A stretch of 64,000 nucleotides of DNA from Flammeovirga yaeyamensis (GCF_018736045.1 NZ_CP076133.1:434001-498000); one strand, 5' to 3'; shown: positions 35,067 through 45,162, counted from the stretch's first letter. Numbers and translations are program-made. Notes: a model not told the origin generated them from the letters alone.

Positions 35067-38000
35067 TTATTTTTTCACTGAAATTCTTTGTTTTAAATCA
35101 ACTCCTTCACCAATCACTCTAATTAAGTAGATACCTGCTGGTAATGTACTTACATTAAATTGATGTGTATATCTGAAGTCAATCTTAGTGTTATAAATCT
35201 CTTGGCCGTTTACATTGTATAATCCTACAACGTAAGTACCATTTGATAATCCACCCAAGTTAATTACCTCCGAAGAAGGGTTAGGATAGATATTCATTTT
35301 CGCTTGAGATCCTGCTACTTCTGCAGCAATAGTTCTTTGAGATGAAGTACCTGTTGTTAAGATGACTTTATCTAAGTTCCATTGCCAAGCATTGCTACCT
35401 GTTGCTACGAACTTCACAGTATGTGTTCCTACCGCTAAGTTTACACTTCCTGAAGCATTTAATGAAGTATATGCATCCCACTGACCATTATTGGCAACAT
35501 CATCTGTAGTTACCACCACTCCATCAACTTGCACCTGAATTTGGGCATTATTTTCTGGAGTAGAGATCAAGTATTCAATATTATATTCACCTGCAGTCGT
35601 TACATTGATAGTGTATTCAGCTTCATCACCTGAGTTGACCCAGTTGATACCTAAGCCATCTACTTTGTTCACACCGAATGGAACGAATCCATCGTTATAC
35701 GACCCTGTAGTTGAAATGAAATCTTCTGCCTCAATAATCAACTGAGCATATCCACCACCTGTTTGTTCTTTAGTGACTGTCACTGTAGCTTCTGCTTGGA
35801 AACCACCATCATTTGTAGTAACTCTAACAGTAGTTACACCTTCAGAAACCGCAGTAATCAAACCGTTATCTACCATCGCAACTGATGCATCTAATGAAGT
35901 CCAAACTACAGATTTATCTGCAGCATCTACCGGAAGTACAGTAGCTGTTAATTGATCCGTCAATCCTTCATCTAAAGTAACTGTATTCGTGTTCAATGTC
36001 ACACCTGTTACAGCTACTGGAACCTCCACTTCTTGAGGAGTTAAGACCACTTTGTCTAAGTTCCATTGCCATGTATTCGATCCAACCGCTTGTAATTTAA
36101 TGGTATGCGTACCACTTAACACTACTTGATGTGCCGATCTTAATACTTGGTAATCATCCCACTGACCATTATTTGGCACATTGTCTGTTCCCGCAGAAAC
36201 GTTATCTACGAAAATTTCGATAGCCGCATTGTTTTCTGGAGAAGAGATGTAGTAATCAACATCAAATGTACCGTTACCTGTTACAGTGTATTCTACATAA
36301 TCGCCTGAGTTCACCCAGTTGATACCGATTCCAGCCACTCTGTTCACACCAAATGGAACATTACCATCATCATAAGTACCACCTGTCGTGATGAAATCTT
36401 CAGCTTCGATCGTTAGAGGATCAGTGTCACCACCATTTCCTCCACCACCGTTTCCGTTATCACGTACTGTGATTGATGATGTTGCTGTAAATCCACCTTC
36501 TTGAGTAGTTACCGTAATAATTGCATTACCTGCTGACAATGCTGTCACTAAACCATTAGTAGATACAGTAGCTACCGTCGGATTATTTGATGCAAACGTT
36601 ACATTCTTGTTGGCTGCATTCGATGGGATAACATCTGCTGTTAATTGTGCCGTTTGATTCTCATCCAATGTTACCGTTGTTGGTGATAAAGAAACTCCTT
36701 GAACTGAATCATCTACTTGACTGTTTACAGTAATTGTTGATGAAGCGAAGAATGTTCCTTCTACCGTAGTAGCTGTAACTACTGCAGAACCTTCAGCAAC
36801 TGCCGTTACTAAACCATTGCTTGATACCGTTGCTACCGAAGCATCTGATGTAGACCAAACTACCGATTTATTCGATGCGTTTACTGGTAAAACAGTTGCG
36901 TTTAATTGTGCCTCTGCTCCTGCTGTCATTGTTACTGAAGTAGGATCTACTGTTATTCCAGTAACATTCACAGCTCTTACTTCAACTTCTTGTGAAGTGG
37001 TAAAATTACCTGCATGAGCATAGATTGTTGCAGAACCAATACCAACACCAGTTACCTTACCATTGTTATCTACTGTAGCTACATTTGAATTACTCGATGA
37101 CCATGTAATTGGCGTAGAACAAGCAGATACTGGTAACAATTGACCTGCAAATGTTGTTGATTCTCCTTGAGCAATTGATGTATTTGATGCTGAAATAGAA
37201 ACACCTGTCAAATCATCACAAGTAATCTCTCCTTGGAAAGCTAACTGATAATAATCCAAGTTCCAGTTCCATTGTGAGCTACCTGCAGCAACCACACCAA
37301 TCGTTACATTCCCTGCCGGTAATGCTACATTTTGAGTTAACTGAACTGCACTAAATGAGTCCCAATCATTCATAGGAACTTGTTTAGACCCTTTGCTTTC
37401 ACCATTCACGTACATCTCAATAACACCGTCTTCTAATCCTGTTCCTGCAAAGAAAGTTGCTTTGTACTCTCCTGCTTTAGGTACAAACACTTCGTATTCT
37501 ACATAATCACCTGCTTGAACATTATTAATGGCTTTTCCTTTAGAAGCGGATGCTAATTCATAAACAGCAATTTCTCCAGTTGGTCCACCCATGTTTGAGA
37601 ATGCTTCTGCTTCAATTGTCAATATTGTTCCTACATTACCTGCACTTGTTGCCACTACACTAGAGTTAGAAGCTGATGTTGCTGTTAATGTAAATGTACC
37701 TTCAGTACCACCTGCAGTTATTAAACCATTGTTATCTACAGAAACTAAAGAGTTACTTGATGACCAATTGATATCTGTCTCCGTTGTCCATACTGGATCA
37801 AATACTGGATTGATTTGTAATTGTCCGTTAGGGAATACTGTTACATCAGAAGGAATTGTAATCGAAGTAGGTTGAACAACCACTTGTGATTTCACTTGAA
37901 CAGTAACCTCTGCCACTAAACCTCCATCTTGAGTAGTCGCTCTAATGACTGATGAACCAAGTCCAAGACCTGTTACTGTACCCTCACCGTTTACGTTGGC

Positions 38001-41000
38001 CACTCCTTGATTAGAAGAAGTCCATAATACGTTTTTGTTATAAGCATTTGATGGTAAAACTTCTGCTGTCACTGGAAGTGTCTGACCAATTTCTACTTCT
38101 CTCAACCAATCGATGATGGAGATACTAGATGGTCTGATTTGATCCAACATGGTTAAAGAAGAAGTACATTGAGTAATCACCTGACCACCTGAAACGGCAG
38201 TTGCTCTTAAAGTATATTGACCTACAGCAGGAACAGATGCAAGGTTTACATCTACCGATACTGTTTCCTTACCTTTTACATCTGCAGATGTCGTTCCTGT
38301 ACCTAAAACAGTACTTCCGTTCAATAGCTCAACCACTACATCTCTTGCACCTAATAGGTTCACGTTTACATCAAATGTATAGTTTGTATTACCCGTTACC
38401 TCTTGAGGAAGTGACTCGCAATAGATTGTTTCCTCACCTACAATTCCTACGTTTACAGTAGTCGAAGCAGTATAAACTGTGCCATTATCATTAATTGTTG
38501 CTGTAATCACTGCAGACTCTCCGATTGCAATACCATTGACTTTACCTGTTTCAGGATCAACAGTAACCGCTTCCTCGTTAGAACTTGACCAAACCGGTTG
38601 GTTGTTCGTTGCATCCGCTGGAAGAACATTTAAAGTAAGTGGAGTAGTTACATAGAAATCCACATCCAGTGTACCGCCTTCTGCAATTGAAATACTTGAT
38701 ACTGGTGTATCAGCATAAGGAATGGCTGAAATAGTGTGTGTCGCTACATGGCTACCATCTTCTGAAGTAGCAGTAATCGTTGCCGATCCATTGGTTGCCA
38801 CTGCTTCAACAACACCCAATTCGTTTACTTTAATTACTCCGTTATCACTTGATGTCCAAGTTAAGTTTTTGTTTGTTGCATTTGCTGGAGAGAAGTTAGC
38901 TGTTAAACCTAACGTCTTTCCATACATCAATTCTTGAGTACCTTCAATAGATACACCTTCTAAAGCAATGGCATCAGCAGCACCTCTACCTGGCGCTTTT
39001 GAATAATCCCATACTTGAATCTGAACCGTTGCATATTCTACTACATTACCTGCTTTACAAGTAATGACATTGTTTGCTTGTAAGTATTCTGAGGGGAAAG
39101 GGATTTCTAAAACACCGAACCATTTGTTATGTCCTTCGTTTTCTGTATCACCTCTAACGTTACCATCATAATCTACCGTATTTCCGTTGATCGTGATTAC
39201 AGGTACACCTACGTGAGAAGAGAAGAAATCTCCCGAGATTCTGATTTGTGCTTCGAATGCTCCTGATGGAACTGTTACGTTATTTACATTGGCTGTTAAA
39301 GTACCATCACCTACAGTTGTGTGAATTTTATCACCTCCCGTTGGAGTTGATCCTGTACCTAACTTTTCGCCCATGAACTTGTATTCTTTGTTGGTCTGAT
39401 CCAATACCAAAGCACTTTCGAATACATATTCTAATACCATTGTCGCATCTGCTTCCAACACTACTTTTCCTGGTGCTGTTCCTAAAGTTTCTCTAGCAAT
39501 ATGAGGAACTCCAAATGCTCCTTGGCCTAAATCAAGGTATAATTGCTTAGTGTTAACTGCAGTTACTCTGTTAGCATAATCTTCGAAGAAGTTAAGGTTT
39601 ACTGCCGTTTGTGTTTGATTCAAGTTATTCAGAATCAAGTACACTTTATTACCATCCACATAAGCATCTACCTGTACATCTTTGTTGTGTGTTTTTGTAT
39701 CTACACGAGTACCTTTTACATCACTCCATAATTCGAAGAAACGAACAAAACCTGTCCACTCATAGTCGCCATCACCATCGATATCGTCTAGCATTTTATA
39801 TGGATAACGCGAAGTGATATCACCATTAGCATTCACGTGGTCACCCCAGTGTGCTTTTGTTGGTGTAAACGGCATCGATAAAATAATATGAGAAGGACGC
39901 TCTAAGAATTGCATCAACATAGAGTTGAACGGCTTTAAGTTTTCCCAGTCTCTTCTGTGTGGATCTGCATCCGGCATGTTATGGATATAGTGACCAGAAA
40001 CGGCACCATATTCTGACATCACAATGTCTTTTCTTTCTCCAAATTTATGGTAATCGTACCATTCTAGGATATCCAACATGGCTTCTGTGTGACCACCTCT
40101 ACGGATATGGCTAGATGGCGTTTCCCATGAAGGCCAATCGTAAATATGTACCGCATAGTAGTCCATGTTATCACCACAGTGATCGATGAATCCCTGCCAC
40201 ATTACGTCCCACTGATACCAATCATTTTGTCTGTATTGAGCATATTGGTCAGCAACTGCTTCAGCAGGAACTCCCCAAGACTCAGCTAACGATGCAGGGT
40301 ATCGGCTTGTCCAATCCAACATATGGAAATCGTGCATACCCCAAGTTAAACCACCGATTTTTGGTGCTCTTGCTCCTAATTTCTCTTTTACTTTTTGAGC
40401 CACTAAGTTATGGTACTTCCACACGTCATCTAGGTTGGTCCAACACATATGACCTGTCATCATTACCATATCGATTTCGTTCACTACTTCCCAGTAGGTT
40501 GGCATTGGCTCACCCGATTGACCAGGATTGTCTTTAAAGTAGTTATCTAAGTATTGTACTACCCACTCTGCAGAAGTCTCCACATCTTTTGGTTGCCAAC
40601 CTGTCCACGTAATACCGTCGTCGTGCCAGCTTAATGTAGGATAAGTAGAATGAGGGTTTGTACCCATAATCATTGGGCCTTTGTATTCCCATTGATGTGC
40701 TAGATACTCTTGGTCGTAGATTCTTTTTAGACGATCTGCCTCGCCTACCATCCAGTCTAAATCTGGCTTGTTTGGTCTGTTAGGATCTTGTGGAGTATTG
40801 TTAAACTTCCATGTTGCAGAACCGTTGTCACGGCCGAAGTACACATCTAAGTCGTTTATCAAATACTCTCTTTTGTCTTCTTCCCCAATCCAATCTGCAT
40901 CCGTTGGCGTTGAGTGAATAATCATGTGACGTTCACGTCCGAAGTCGGAAACACCATCCACAGAGTGAACAATGTTCAAGTTTACATCCACATCCACATC

Positions 41001-41078
41001 TTGTGCTTGCACTCCATAGGTACATGAAAGCAAGGCAAGTACAGCGAGATGCTTCTTACACTTGGTAAAATAGTTCAT
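35067..41078 (-). CDS. Giant secreted GH86 agarase/porphyranase-like enzyme, copy 3
   Basis: I prefer the start MNYFTKCKK at 41078, which matches both paralogues; a start four codons upstream (41090) is possible. About 2003 residues: signal peptide to VQAQ, GH86 barrel with acid/base Glu in EVVNEIDM (residue 201 from this start) and nucleophile in VMSEYGAV (356). The acid/base motif is NEI where copies 1 and 2 have NEP, and the barrel is clearly more divergent, so specificity may differ. Downstream are BIG2 domains, the unnamed domain, three CBM6 modules with a Gly/Asn-rich linker (NGNGGGGNGGDTD) before the second, and a T9SS sorting domain near-identical to copy 2. Confidence 0.92.
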   Translation of the reverse strand: MNYFTKCKKHLAVLALLSCTYGVQAQDVDVDVNLNIVHSVDGVSDFGRERHMIIHSTPTDADWIGEEDKREYLINDLDVYFGRDNGSATWKFNNTPQDPNRPNKPDLDWMVGEADRLKRIYDQEYLAHQWEYKGPMIMGTNPHSTYPTLSWHDDGITWTGWQPKDVETSAEWVVQYLDNYFKDNPGQSGEPMPTYWEVVNEIDMVMMTGHMCWTNLDDVWKYHNLVAQKVKEKLGARAPKIGGLTWGMHDFHMLDWTSRYPASLAESWGVPAEAVADQYAQYRQNDWYQWDVMWQGFIDHCGDNMDYYAVHIYDWPSWETPSSHIRRGGHTEAMLDILEWYDYHKFGERKDIVMSEYGAVSGHYIHNMPDADPHRRDWENLKPFNSMLMQFLERPSHIILSMPFTPTKAHWGDHVNANGDITSRYPYKMLDDIDGDGDYEWTGFVRFFELWSDVKGTRVDTKTHNKDVQVDAYVDGNKVYLILNNLNQTQTAVNLNFFEDYANRVTAVNTKQLYLDLGQGAFGVPHIARETLGTAPGKVVLEADATMVLEYVFESALVLDQTNKEYKFMGEKLGTGSTPTGGDKIHTTVGDGTLTANVNNVTVPSGAFEAQIRISGDFFSSHVGVPVITINGNTVDYDGNVRGDTENEGHNKWFGVLEIPFPSEYLQANNVITCKAGNVVEYATVQIQVWDYSKAPGRGAADAIALEGVSIEGTQELMYGKTLGLTANFSPANATNKNLTWTSSDNGVIKVNELGVVEAVATNGSATITATSEDGSHVATHTISAIPYADTPVSSISIAEGGTLDVDFYVTTPLTLNVLPADATNNQPVWSSSNEEAVTVDPETGKVNGIAIGESAVITATINDNGTVYTASTTVNVGIVGEETIYCESLPQEVTGNTNYTFDVNVNLLGARDVVVELLNGSTVLGTGTTSADVKGKETVSVDVNLASVPAVGQYTLRATAVSGGQVITQCTSSLTMLDQIRPSSISIIDWLREVEIGQTLPVTAEVLPSNAYNKNVLWTSSNQGVANVNGEGTVTGLGLGSSVIRATTQDGGLVAEVTVQVKSQVVVQPTSITIPSDVTVFPNGQLQINPVFDPVWTTETDINWSSSNSLVSVDNNGLITAGGTEGTFTLTATSASNSSVVATSAGNVGTILTIEAEAFSNMGGPTGEIAVYELASASKGKAINNVQAGDYVEYEVFVPKAGEYKATFFAGTGLEDGVIEMYVNGESKGSKQVPMNDWDSFSAVQLTQNVALPAGNVTIGVVAAGSSQWNWNLDYYQLAFQGEITCDDLTGVSISASNTSIAQGESTTFAGQLLPVSACSTPITWSSSNSNVATVDNNGKVTGVGIGSATIYAHAGNFTTSQEVEVRAVNVTGITVDPTSVTMTAGAEAQLNATVLPVNASNKSVVWSTSDASVATVSSNGLVTAVAEGSAVVTATTVEGTFFASSTITVNSQVDDSVQGVSLSPTTVTLDENQTAQLTADVIPSNAANKNVTFASNNPTVATVSTNGLVTALSAGNAIITVTTQEGGFTATSSITVRDNGNGGGGNGGDTDPLTIEAEDFITTGGTYDDGNVPFGVNRVAGIGINWVNSGDYVEYTVTGNGTFDVDYYISSPENNAAIEIFVDNVSAGTDNVPNNGQWDDYQVLRSAHQVVLSGTHTIKLQAVGSNTWQWNLDKVVLTPQEVEVPVAVTGVTLNTNTVTLDEGLTDQLTATVLPVDAADKSVVWTSLDASVAMVDNGLITAVSEGVTTVRVTTNDGGFQAEATVTVTKEQTGGGYAQLIIEAEDFISTTGSYNDGFVPFGVNKVDGLGINWVNSGDEAEYTINVTTAGEYNIEYLISTPENNAQIQVQVDGVVVTTDDVANNGQWDAYTSLNASGSVNLAVGTHTVKFVATGSNAWQWNLDKVILTTGTSSQRTIAAEVAGSQAKMNIYPNPSSEVINLGGLSNGTYVVGLYNVNGQEIYNTKIDFRYTHQFNVSTLPAGIYLIRVIGEGVDLKQRISVKK

Positions 41079-41343
41079 TGTAAAATTCATTTCATGTTAA
41101 GTATAGACAATGATTCGTTTGTATCGATTGCCCAATACAACTTGTTTTAAATAATAGTTCACTGATAGCTAGCTGTAACTATCTCATAATATGTTAGCTT
41201 GAGTTGTATACACTCAGCTTGTTAATAAAAATCTGACCTATGCGTAAGCCAGAACAAAAACGATATACATCCTTATCAGAATATATTTTCAAATAACTAA
41301 ACTATTGCCGGCAGTACATTTTAGTTATTTGTGTTGTAAATAA

Positions 41344-41402
41344 CCGCTTGGGGCATGTGGGGTTCGCAATCACTTACAAAAAAGTGTACACACCCTAAGC
41401 GG
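41344..41402. repeat. Long imperfect inverted repeat upstream of GH86 copy 3
   Basis: CCGCTTGGGG (41344-41353) and CCCTAAGCGG (41393-41402) form 10-bp arms with one mismatch; inside, CACTT/AAGTG forms a second stem. The block is G+C-rich compared with its surroundings and lies about 270-325 bp before the start codon. Confidence 0.5.
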
Positions 41403-41455
41403 CTTATCTACAGGGGTAAATTTGAGTACTAGCCTTATTGTAATCAATGTCGTTA

Positions 41456-41473
41456 ACTAGACAAAAACTGTAT
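41456..41473 (+). promoter_or_regulatory. 18-bp element shared with the GH86 copy 1 control region
   Basis: ACTAGACAAAAACTGTAT occurs identically at 26143-26160. Both copies lie 340-380 bp upstream of a giant GH86 start codon in the same orientation and contain the ACTAGAC core. A second core (ACTAGAC) is at 41542-41548. Confidence 0.6.
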
Positions 41474-41702
41474 TGTACGTATTTTAGACACTTATAAGCA
41501 ACCTGTTTGTCTGACAGAATGAAATTTAAACATAGTATACCACTAGACAACAAAGCTTAAAATCGACCATTTCGACTATATAGAGTGCCTTTATTTTTTG
41601 TTTAGTCTAAAAATAGACAAAACAAACAGTCCTTTTCATTTTTGTCAAAAAAAACTAAAATGTCGAGAAATTTATTTTACAAAAATTATAAATCGGCACC
41701 CC

Positions 41703-41714
41703 ATGTCTAGTCAT
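41703..41714. promoter_or_regulatory. Full CTAG palindrome between GH86 copy 3 and the S74 gene
   Basis: ATGTCTAGTCAT, the complement of ATGACTAGACAT. It is in the 740-bp gap 41091-41830, which holds no gene, and is the farthest of four CTAG-type motifs from the GH86 start (about 630 bp). Confidence 0.55.
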
Positions 41715-41758
41715 ATATTAATGGTATTTGTTAATTGTTTAGGTAATGTTAAGCCCAA

Positions 41759-41793
41759 AAAAGGCATAGATAATTGATTCACCTATGCCTTTT
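41759..41793 (-). terminator. Terminator of the S74-domain gene
   Basis: AAAAGGCATAG (41759-41769) pairs with CTATGCCTTTT (41783-41793); the minus strand continues with T residues. It lies 38 nt past the stop. Confidence 0.9.
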
Positions 41794-41830
41794 CATCATT
41801 TATACCCTATGATTTTTTACAAAATCAATA

Positions 41831-43396
41831 TCATTTAGTATCTGTAATTAATTTCTGAATTACCTGAAGTTGTAATTTCAGTGTTTCTAATTCTTCCTTA
41901 TTTTCCATGCTTTGCTGCAGTTCTGCTTTAAGTGTCTCATTTTGTTCTTCTAATGCTTCTACTTTTTGATTTAGCTCTTTGATTGCTTCAATCAGCACAG
42001 CTACAGTTTGAGCATAATGCACAGACTTCATACCTTTATTATCTTCCACAACTAGCTCGGGATATACTTTTTCTACCTCTTGTGCAATGACGCCTATTTG
42101 TCTCTCTGAACTAAAGGATTTTTTAGGAAAATCGTTTACTCTATAATGATAAGATACCCCATTTAACTGCATTACTTTTTCTAATGATGAGGACAAGGGT
42201 TGAATATCTCTTTTGTATCGAATATCTGAATCTATCAATGAAAAGTCAGAATAATGATCTAATTTTAGTTCTCCCCCACTTTCTGATCTTAATATCAATT
42301 GTGCAAACTCACCTCCATTATTTCCTTTTACAATATTTAATTCCCCCAACTTACCATAATCGTTTTTACCCACTTTAAACGATGAACTATTAATAAAGGT
42401 GTTGTATCCGTTTTCTGTATCGTTAATGTAGAAATTCTGAGGGTTGATGACTACAGTCTTTTCTTCTGTACCATTTTTCATGTACAGATTTCCCATTTCT
42501 ACATCTTTGTGCGTAATAATCTCTGCTGTAAATAACTGACTATTATCAAAGTAGTCTGTAGCATTTAAATGGATTTGAGGAAAATTATTGTCCCAATCTT
42601 TAGTGTTAATCCCTGCCACAGTACCATTCTTTGAGGTATGCCAGAAACCATACGCTTCAATTCTTGAATTTTGAATATTGTCGCTGTTTAAGAAATGACC
42701 TACACCAAACTCTACGGGGTTACTCTCTTCCTGATATTCATAAGTCTCCATGGCCACAAGTGGAGTATTTTTCATTTTATAGCCTTCCAGATGAAAGAAG
42801 GGCAAGCTTTTTTCTTCCCAAACTTTAAAACCGGTACCTACCCATCCGCCATGATCACCGTAAAGAGATAATAGACCACCGGTTTTTCCTTCCACACCAA
42901 AAGGTGCTAACCATGCTTTTCTTTTTCCTAAACTATCGTACAAATACAATTGACCATGGTTATTCGCATTCACCTTTAAGTCAACTTTTTGTAAACCATC
43001 TTCTGAAAACATCTGCAAGCGGTTATCTGTCGAATTGGCCAATAAAGGACGTTTGTAGGTCTTCTTTATACTTTTTGCTTTTGGTAGTTTTATAGTGATC
43101 AACTCCAATGCAATACCATTCACAGAAACATAAAGTTTTGCTTCATTATTTGCATCAAAAAAATGTTCATAAAGTGGATTTTCTTCCCCTAAGTTGATAT
43201 GAAATTTTCCATCATCAATATTTACATCTTTATGCTCCTCAGACCAAATACTACCTATAGCAAAATAAAAATCACGTTGTCCATTTACTTTCTTCCCTTT
43301 TTCTATGATTTGCCCGCTATATTCAACCGTTTGTGCTTTTACCTCAAATACCATCAAGCAGATGAATAAGAAGCCTAATAGTTTATTATTTAACAT
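41831..43396 (-). CDS. Secreted protein with C-terminal Peptidase_S74 intramolecular chaperone domain
   Basis: About 521 residues from the start MLNNKLLGFL (a start six codons upstream, 43414, is possible). The signal peptide ends at VKAQ. The central part is beta-rich with repeated NG/GxL patterns as in fibre-like proteins. The last ~120 residues contain SDIRYKRDIQPL and IGVIAQEVEKVYPELV, diagnostic of Peptidase_S74, which helps trimeric beta-fibres fold and then cuts itself off, followed by a coiled coil (IKELNQKVEALEEQ). In Bacteroidetes such proteins are found outside phages as surface fibres. There are no phage genes nearby. Confidence 0.85.
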   Translation of the reverse strand: MLNNKLLGFLFICLMVFEVKAQTVEYSGQIIEKGKKVNGQRDFYFAIGSIWSEEHKDVNIDDGKFHINLGEENPLYEHFFDANNEAKLYVSVNGIALELITIKLPKAKSIKKTYKRPLLANSTDNRLQMFSEDGLQKVDLKVNANNHGQLYLYDSLGKRKAWLAPFGVEGKTGGLLSLYGDHGGWVGTGFKVWEEKSLPFFHLEGYKMKNTPLVAMETYEYQEESNPVEFGVGHFLNSDNIQNSRIEAYGFWHTSKNGTVAGINTKDWDNNFPQIHLNATDYFDNSQLFTAEIITHKDVEMGNLYMKNGTEEKTVVINPQNFYINDTENGYNTFINSSSFKVGKNDYGKLGELNIVKGNNGGEFAQLILRSESGGELKLDHYSDFSLIDSDIRYKRDIQPLSSSLEKVMQLNGVSYHYRVNDFPKKSFSSERQIGVIAQEVEKVYPELVVEDNKGMKSVHYAQTVAVLIEAIKELNQKVEALEEQNETLKAELQQSMENKEELETLKLQLQVIQKLITDTK

Positions 43397-43482
43397 ATTT
43401 GGGTTAATATTCAATTTTAAGAATCAATCTTTTAAGTAACAGTCCCTTAATTTAGATATAATTCTACCAAAAGTATATTTTT

Positions 43483-43980
43483 TTAGATGTTTTTTTGGTA
43501 GATCACCACATCAAGGATTTTCCCAAACTTTTCTCCTACTTGTTTTAAGTGTGCTGATTTTTCGTAGCCATGCTTTTCAAATAATCGAATGCTTCCTATG
43601 TTATTACCCGTAATTACGGCCATCAACACTTTAATTATTCCACCTTCTTTTGCCTTGTTTTCTAAGAATTCTAGGGCATACTGACCAATTCCTTTTCCCC
43701 ATGCCTCTTTTTTTAAATACACGGTTAATTCAGAGGTTCTATCATAGGCTGCCCTCGGTTTAAAAAAGTTGAGGTACATGTAACCGACCACTACATCATT
43801 TTCCCAAATTAAATAAGAAGGGTATCGATCATTATCAATGGGTAAGAAAGTCTGTAAATCCTCTTCTTTTAAATCTTCAGTATGAAAAGTGGCTGTTGAA
43901 TGATTTACATAATAATTATAGATGTCTTTCACTACCGAAAGATCCTCTAATTGAAGTCGTTTAAAAGAAATTTGTCTCAT
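43483..43980 (-). CDS. GNAT-family N-acetyltransferase (phosphinothricin acetyltransferase-like)
   Basis: 165 residues. IYNYYVNHSTATF near the start, SELTVYLKKEAWGKGIGQYA (acetyl-CoA loop GKGIGQ) and RLFEKHGYEKSAHL are typical of the Pat/MnaT branch, which acetylates the amino group of methionine-analogue compounds or amino acids. Cytoplasmic. The gene is 11 nt downstream of the small membrane protein gene at 43992. Substrate not determinable here. Confidence 0.85.
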   Translation of the reverse strand: MRQISFKRLQLEDLSVVKDIYNYYVNHSTATFHTEDLKEEDLQTFLPIDNDRYPSYLIWENDVVVGYMYLNFFKPRAAYDRTSELTVYLKKEAWGKGIGQYALEFLENKAKEGGIIKVLMAVITGNNIGSIRLFEKHGYEKSAHLKQVGEKFGKILDVVIYQKNI

Positions 43981-43991
43981 AGTTATAGTTG

Positions 43992-44426
43992 TTATGTTAT
44001 AGTTTTTAATAGGTTTTGGAGATTCAGTTTTATTGATTCCATCTGTAATTTAGCTTTTTCTTTGTGTTCATTCAACAATGCAGGAGCCAATCGACCGTAT
44101 TTATCTTGGGTTTCTTGCATCTGATTAAGATTATCCCAGTAAATAGCATATTTGCTGATTTCTTTTTTTATAGGTTCTAGTTTATCACTTGGAATAGAAT
44201 CTACATCTTTATTGATGATAAAAGATACCTTTTCAATTTCTGATAGAGCTTGAAACTCTATGAGATCGTTACTATTTGTACTTTCTTTAACAATCTCCAC
44301 CTCTTGTTTTCGGCGTTTGTTTATCCAAACTTTAAAAACCACCATTAAGATGATTAACAATAGAATGATTACCCAATGCATAGGGTTATTCTCTTGTATT
44401 GGGTTTAGACCTTGGAGTAAAAGCAT
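43992..44426 (-). CDS. Small single-span membrane protein of unknown function
   Basis: 144 residues. A membrane segment at about 19-37 (WVIILLLIILMVVFKVWI) is followed by KRRKQE and a charged helical cytoplasmic domain with coiled-coil character (DNLNQMQETQDKYGRLAP). No recognised family. The spacing of 11 nt to the acetyltransferase gene suggests cotranscription. Confidence 0.6.
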   Translation of the reverse strand: MLLLQGLNPIQENNPMHWVIILLLIILMVVFKVWINKRRKQEVEIVKESTNSNDLIEFQALSEIEKVSFIINKDVDSIPSDKLEPIKKEISKYAIYWDNLNQMQETQDKYGRLAPALLNEHKEKAKLQMESIKLNLQNLLKTIT

Positions 44427-44526
44427 TTAAAGTCTTAAAGTTATGATAGTGTAAATCGCATCTATTAATTGTATTACAATAATACATCGTTTTTTTATAA
44501 AAAGAAGGATTTACTCCTCTGAATTT

Positions 44527-45162
44527 TTAATATGCATTAATAAACATCTCTCCAGTACTCCCCAATTTATATTTTTTATCCCAAGGTATCTTATACATTG
44601 TGTCTTGTACATTATGTTCTTCTCTAAGACGCTTAAATTCCCTATTCAATTCTTTATCAGACACATGAGGTGTTAAGGCAAAAACAAAAACGACCTCATT
44701 TCCCAATAAATTACTCGTATATGTCCAAAAGAGTTGATCCATTTCTTGATTAGGAAAACTCATCCATTGGGTGATTATTTTAAATGGTAGATCGACTTGA
44801 ACTAAATCTAAAAATTTTGTTGCCGGACGTATCGCAAAATATTTTTCCTGATGATGATACCCTTTCCAAGCACTCGTAATTTGTGGTTTTCCTTTTCCTA
44901 CGGTTTTAGTAACTGTATGATTCTTAAATTTATAGCTTTTACCTTCTACCCAATCGTTACTTTCCCAAAACACTTCTGTATTAGTTTGCTTTCTATCGCT
45001 ACTACCCACACAATACCATGTCTTTTGCATTATTTGATTTAGATTTTCTGAGGCTTTCATCATACGTTCGGCAGTCCACAGATTAGAGTATTTACTTTTG
45101 ATCATAGATAACAAGTAGTTTTCAGGTTTTATAGGTTTGCTGCCTTTTGATGACAGACACAC
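44527..45162 (-). CDS. Unknown protein with uncertain start (GTG, or an upstream secretion signal)
   Basis: From GTG at 45162 the frame gives 211 residues. Reading upstream in frame to the stop, the codons spell NIIKNFWLFYV before the GTG, a hydrophobic stretch like a secretion signal, but with no ATG, GTG or TTG to start it. Either the GTG is used and the product is cytoplasmic, or a rare ATC start at about 45189-45192 is used, or the original start has mutated. The body (WYCVGSSDRKQTNTEVFWES, AIRPATKFLDLVQVDLPFKI) is not a family I know. Moderate confidence that it is a real gene because of its length and codon character. Confidence 0.5.
   Translation of the reverse strand: MCLSSKGSKPIKPENYLLSMIKSKYSNLWTAERMMKASENLNQIMQKTWYCVGSSDRKQTNTEVFWESNDWVEGKSYKFKNHTVTKTVGKGKPQITSAWKGYHHQEKYFAIRPATKFLDLVQVDLPFKIITQWMSFPNQEMDQLFWTYTSNLLGNEVVFVFALTPHVSDKELNREFKRLREEHNVQDTMYKIPWDKKYKLGSTGEMFINAY

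Noticed and set aside
41831-43396. Prophage tail-fibre gene
   Set aside because: No phage structural, integrase or lysis genes in the neighbourhood, and the protein has a bacterial signal peptide.
43483-43980. Antibiotic or herbicide resistance gene (phosphinothricin acetyltransferase)
   Set aside because: The GNAT family match is general; substrates vary and there is no resistance context.
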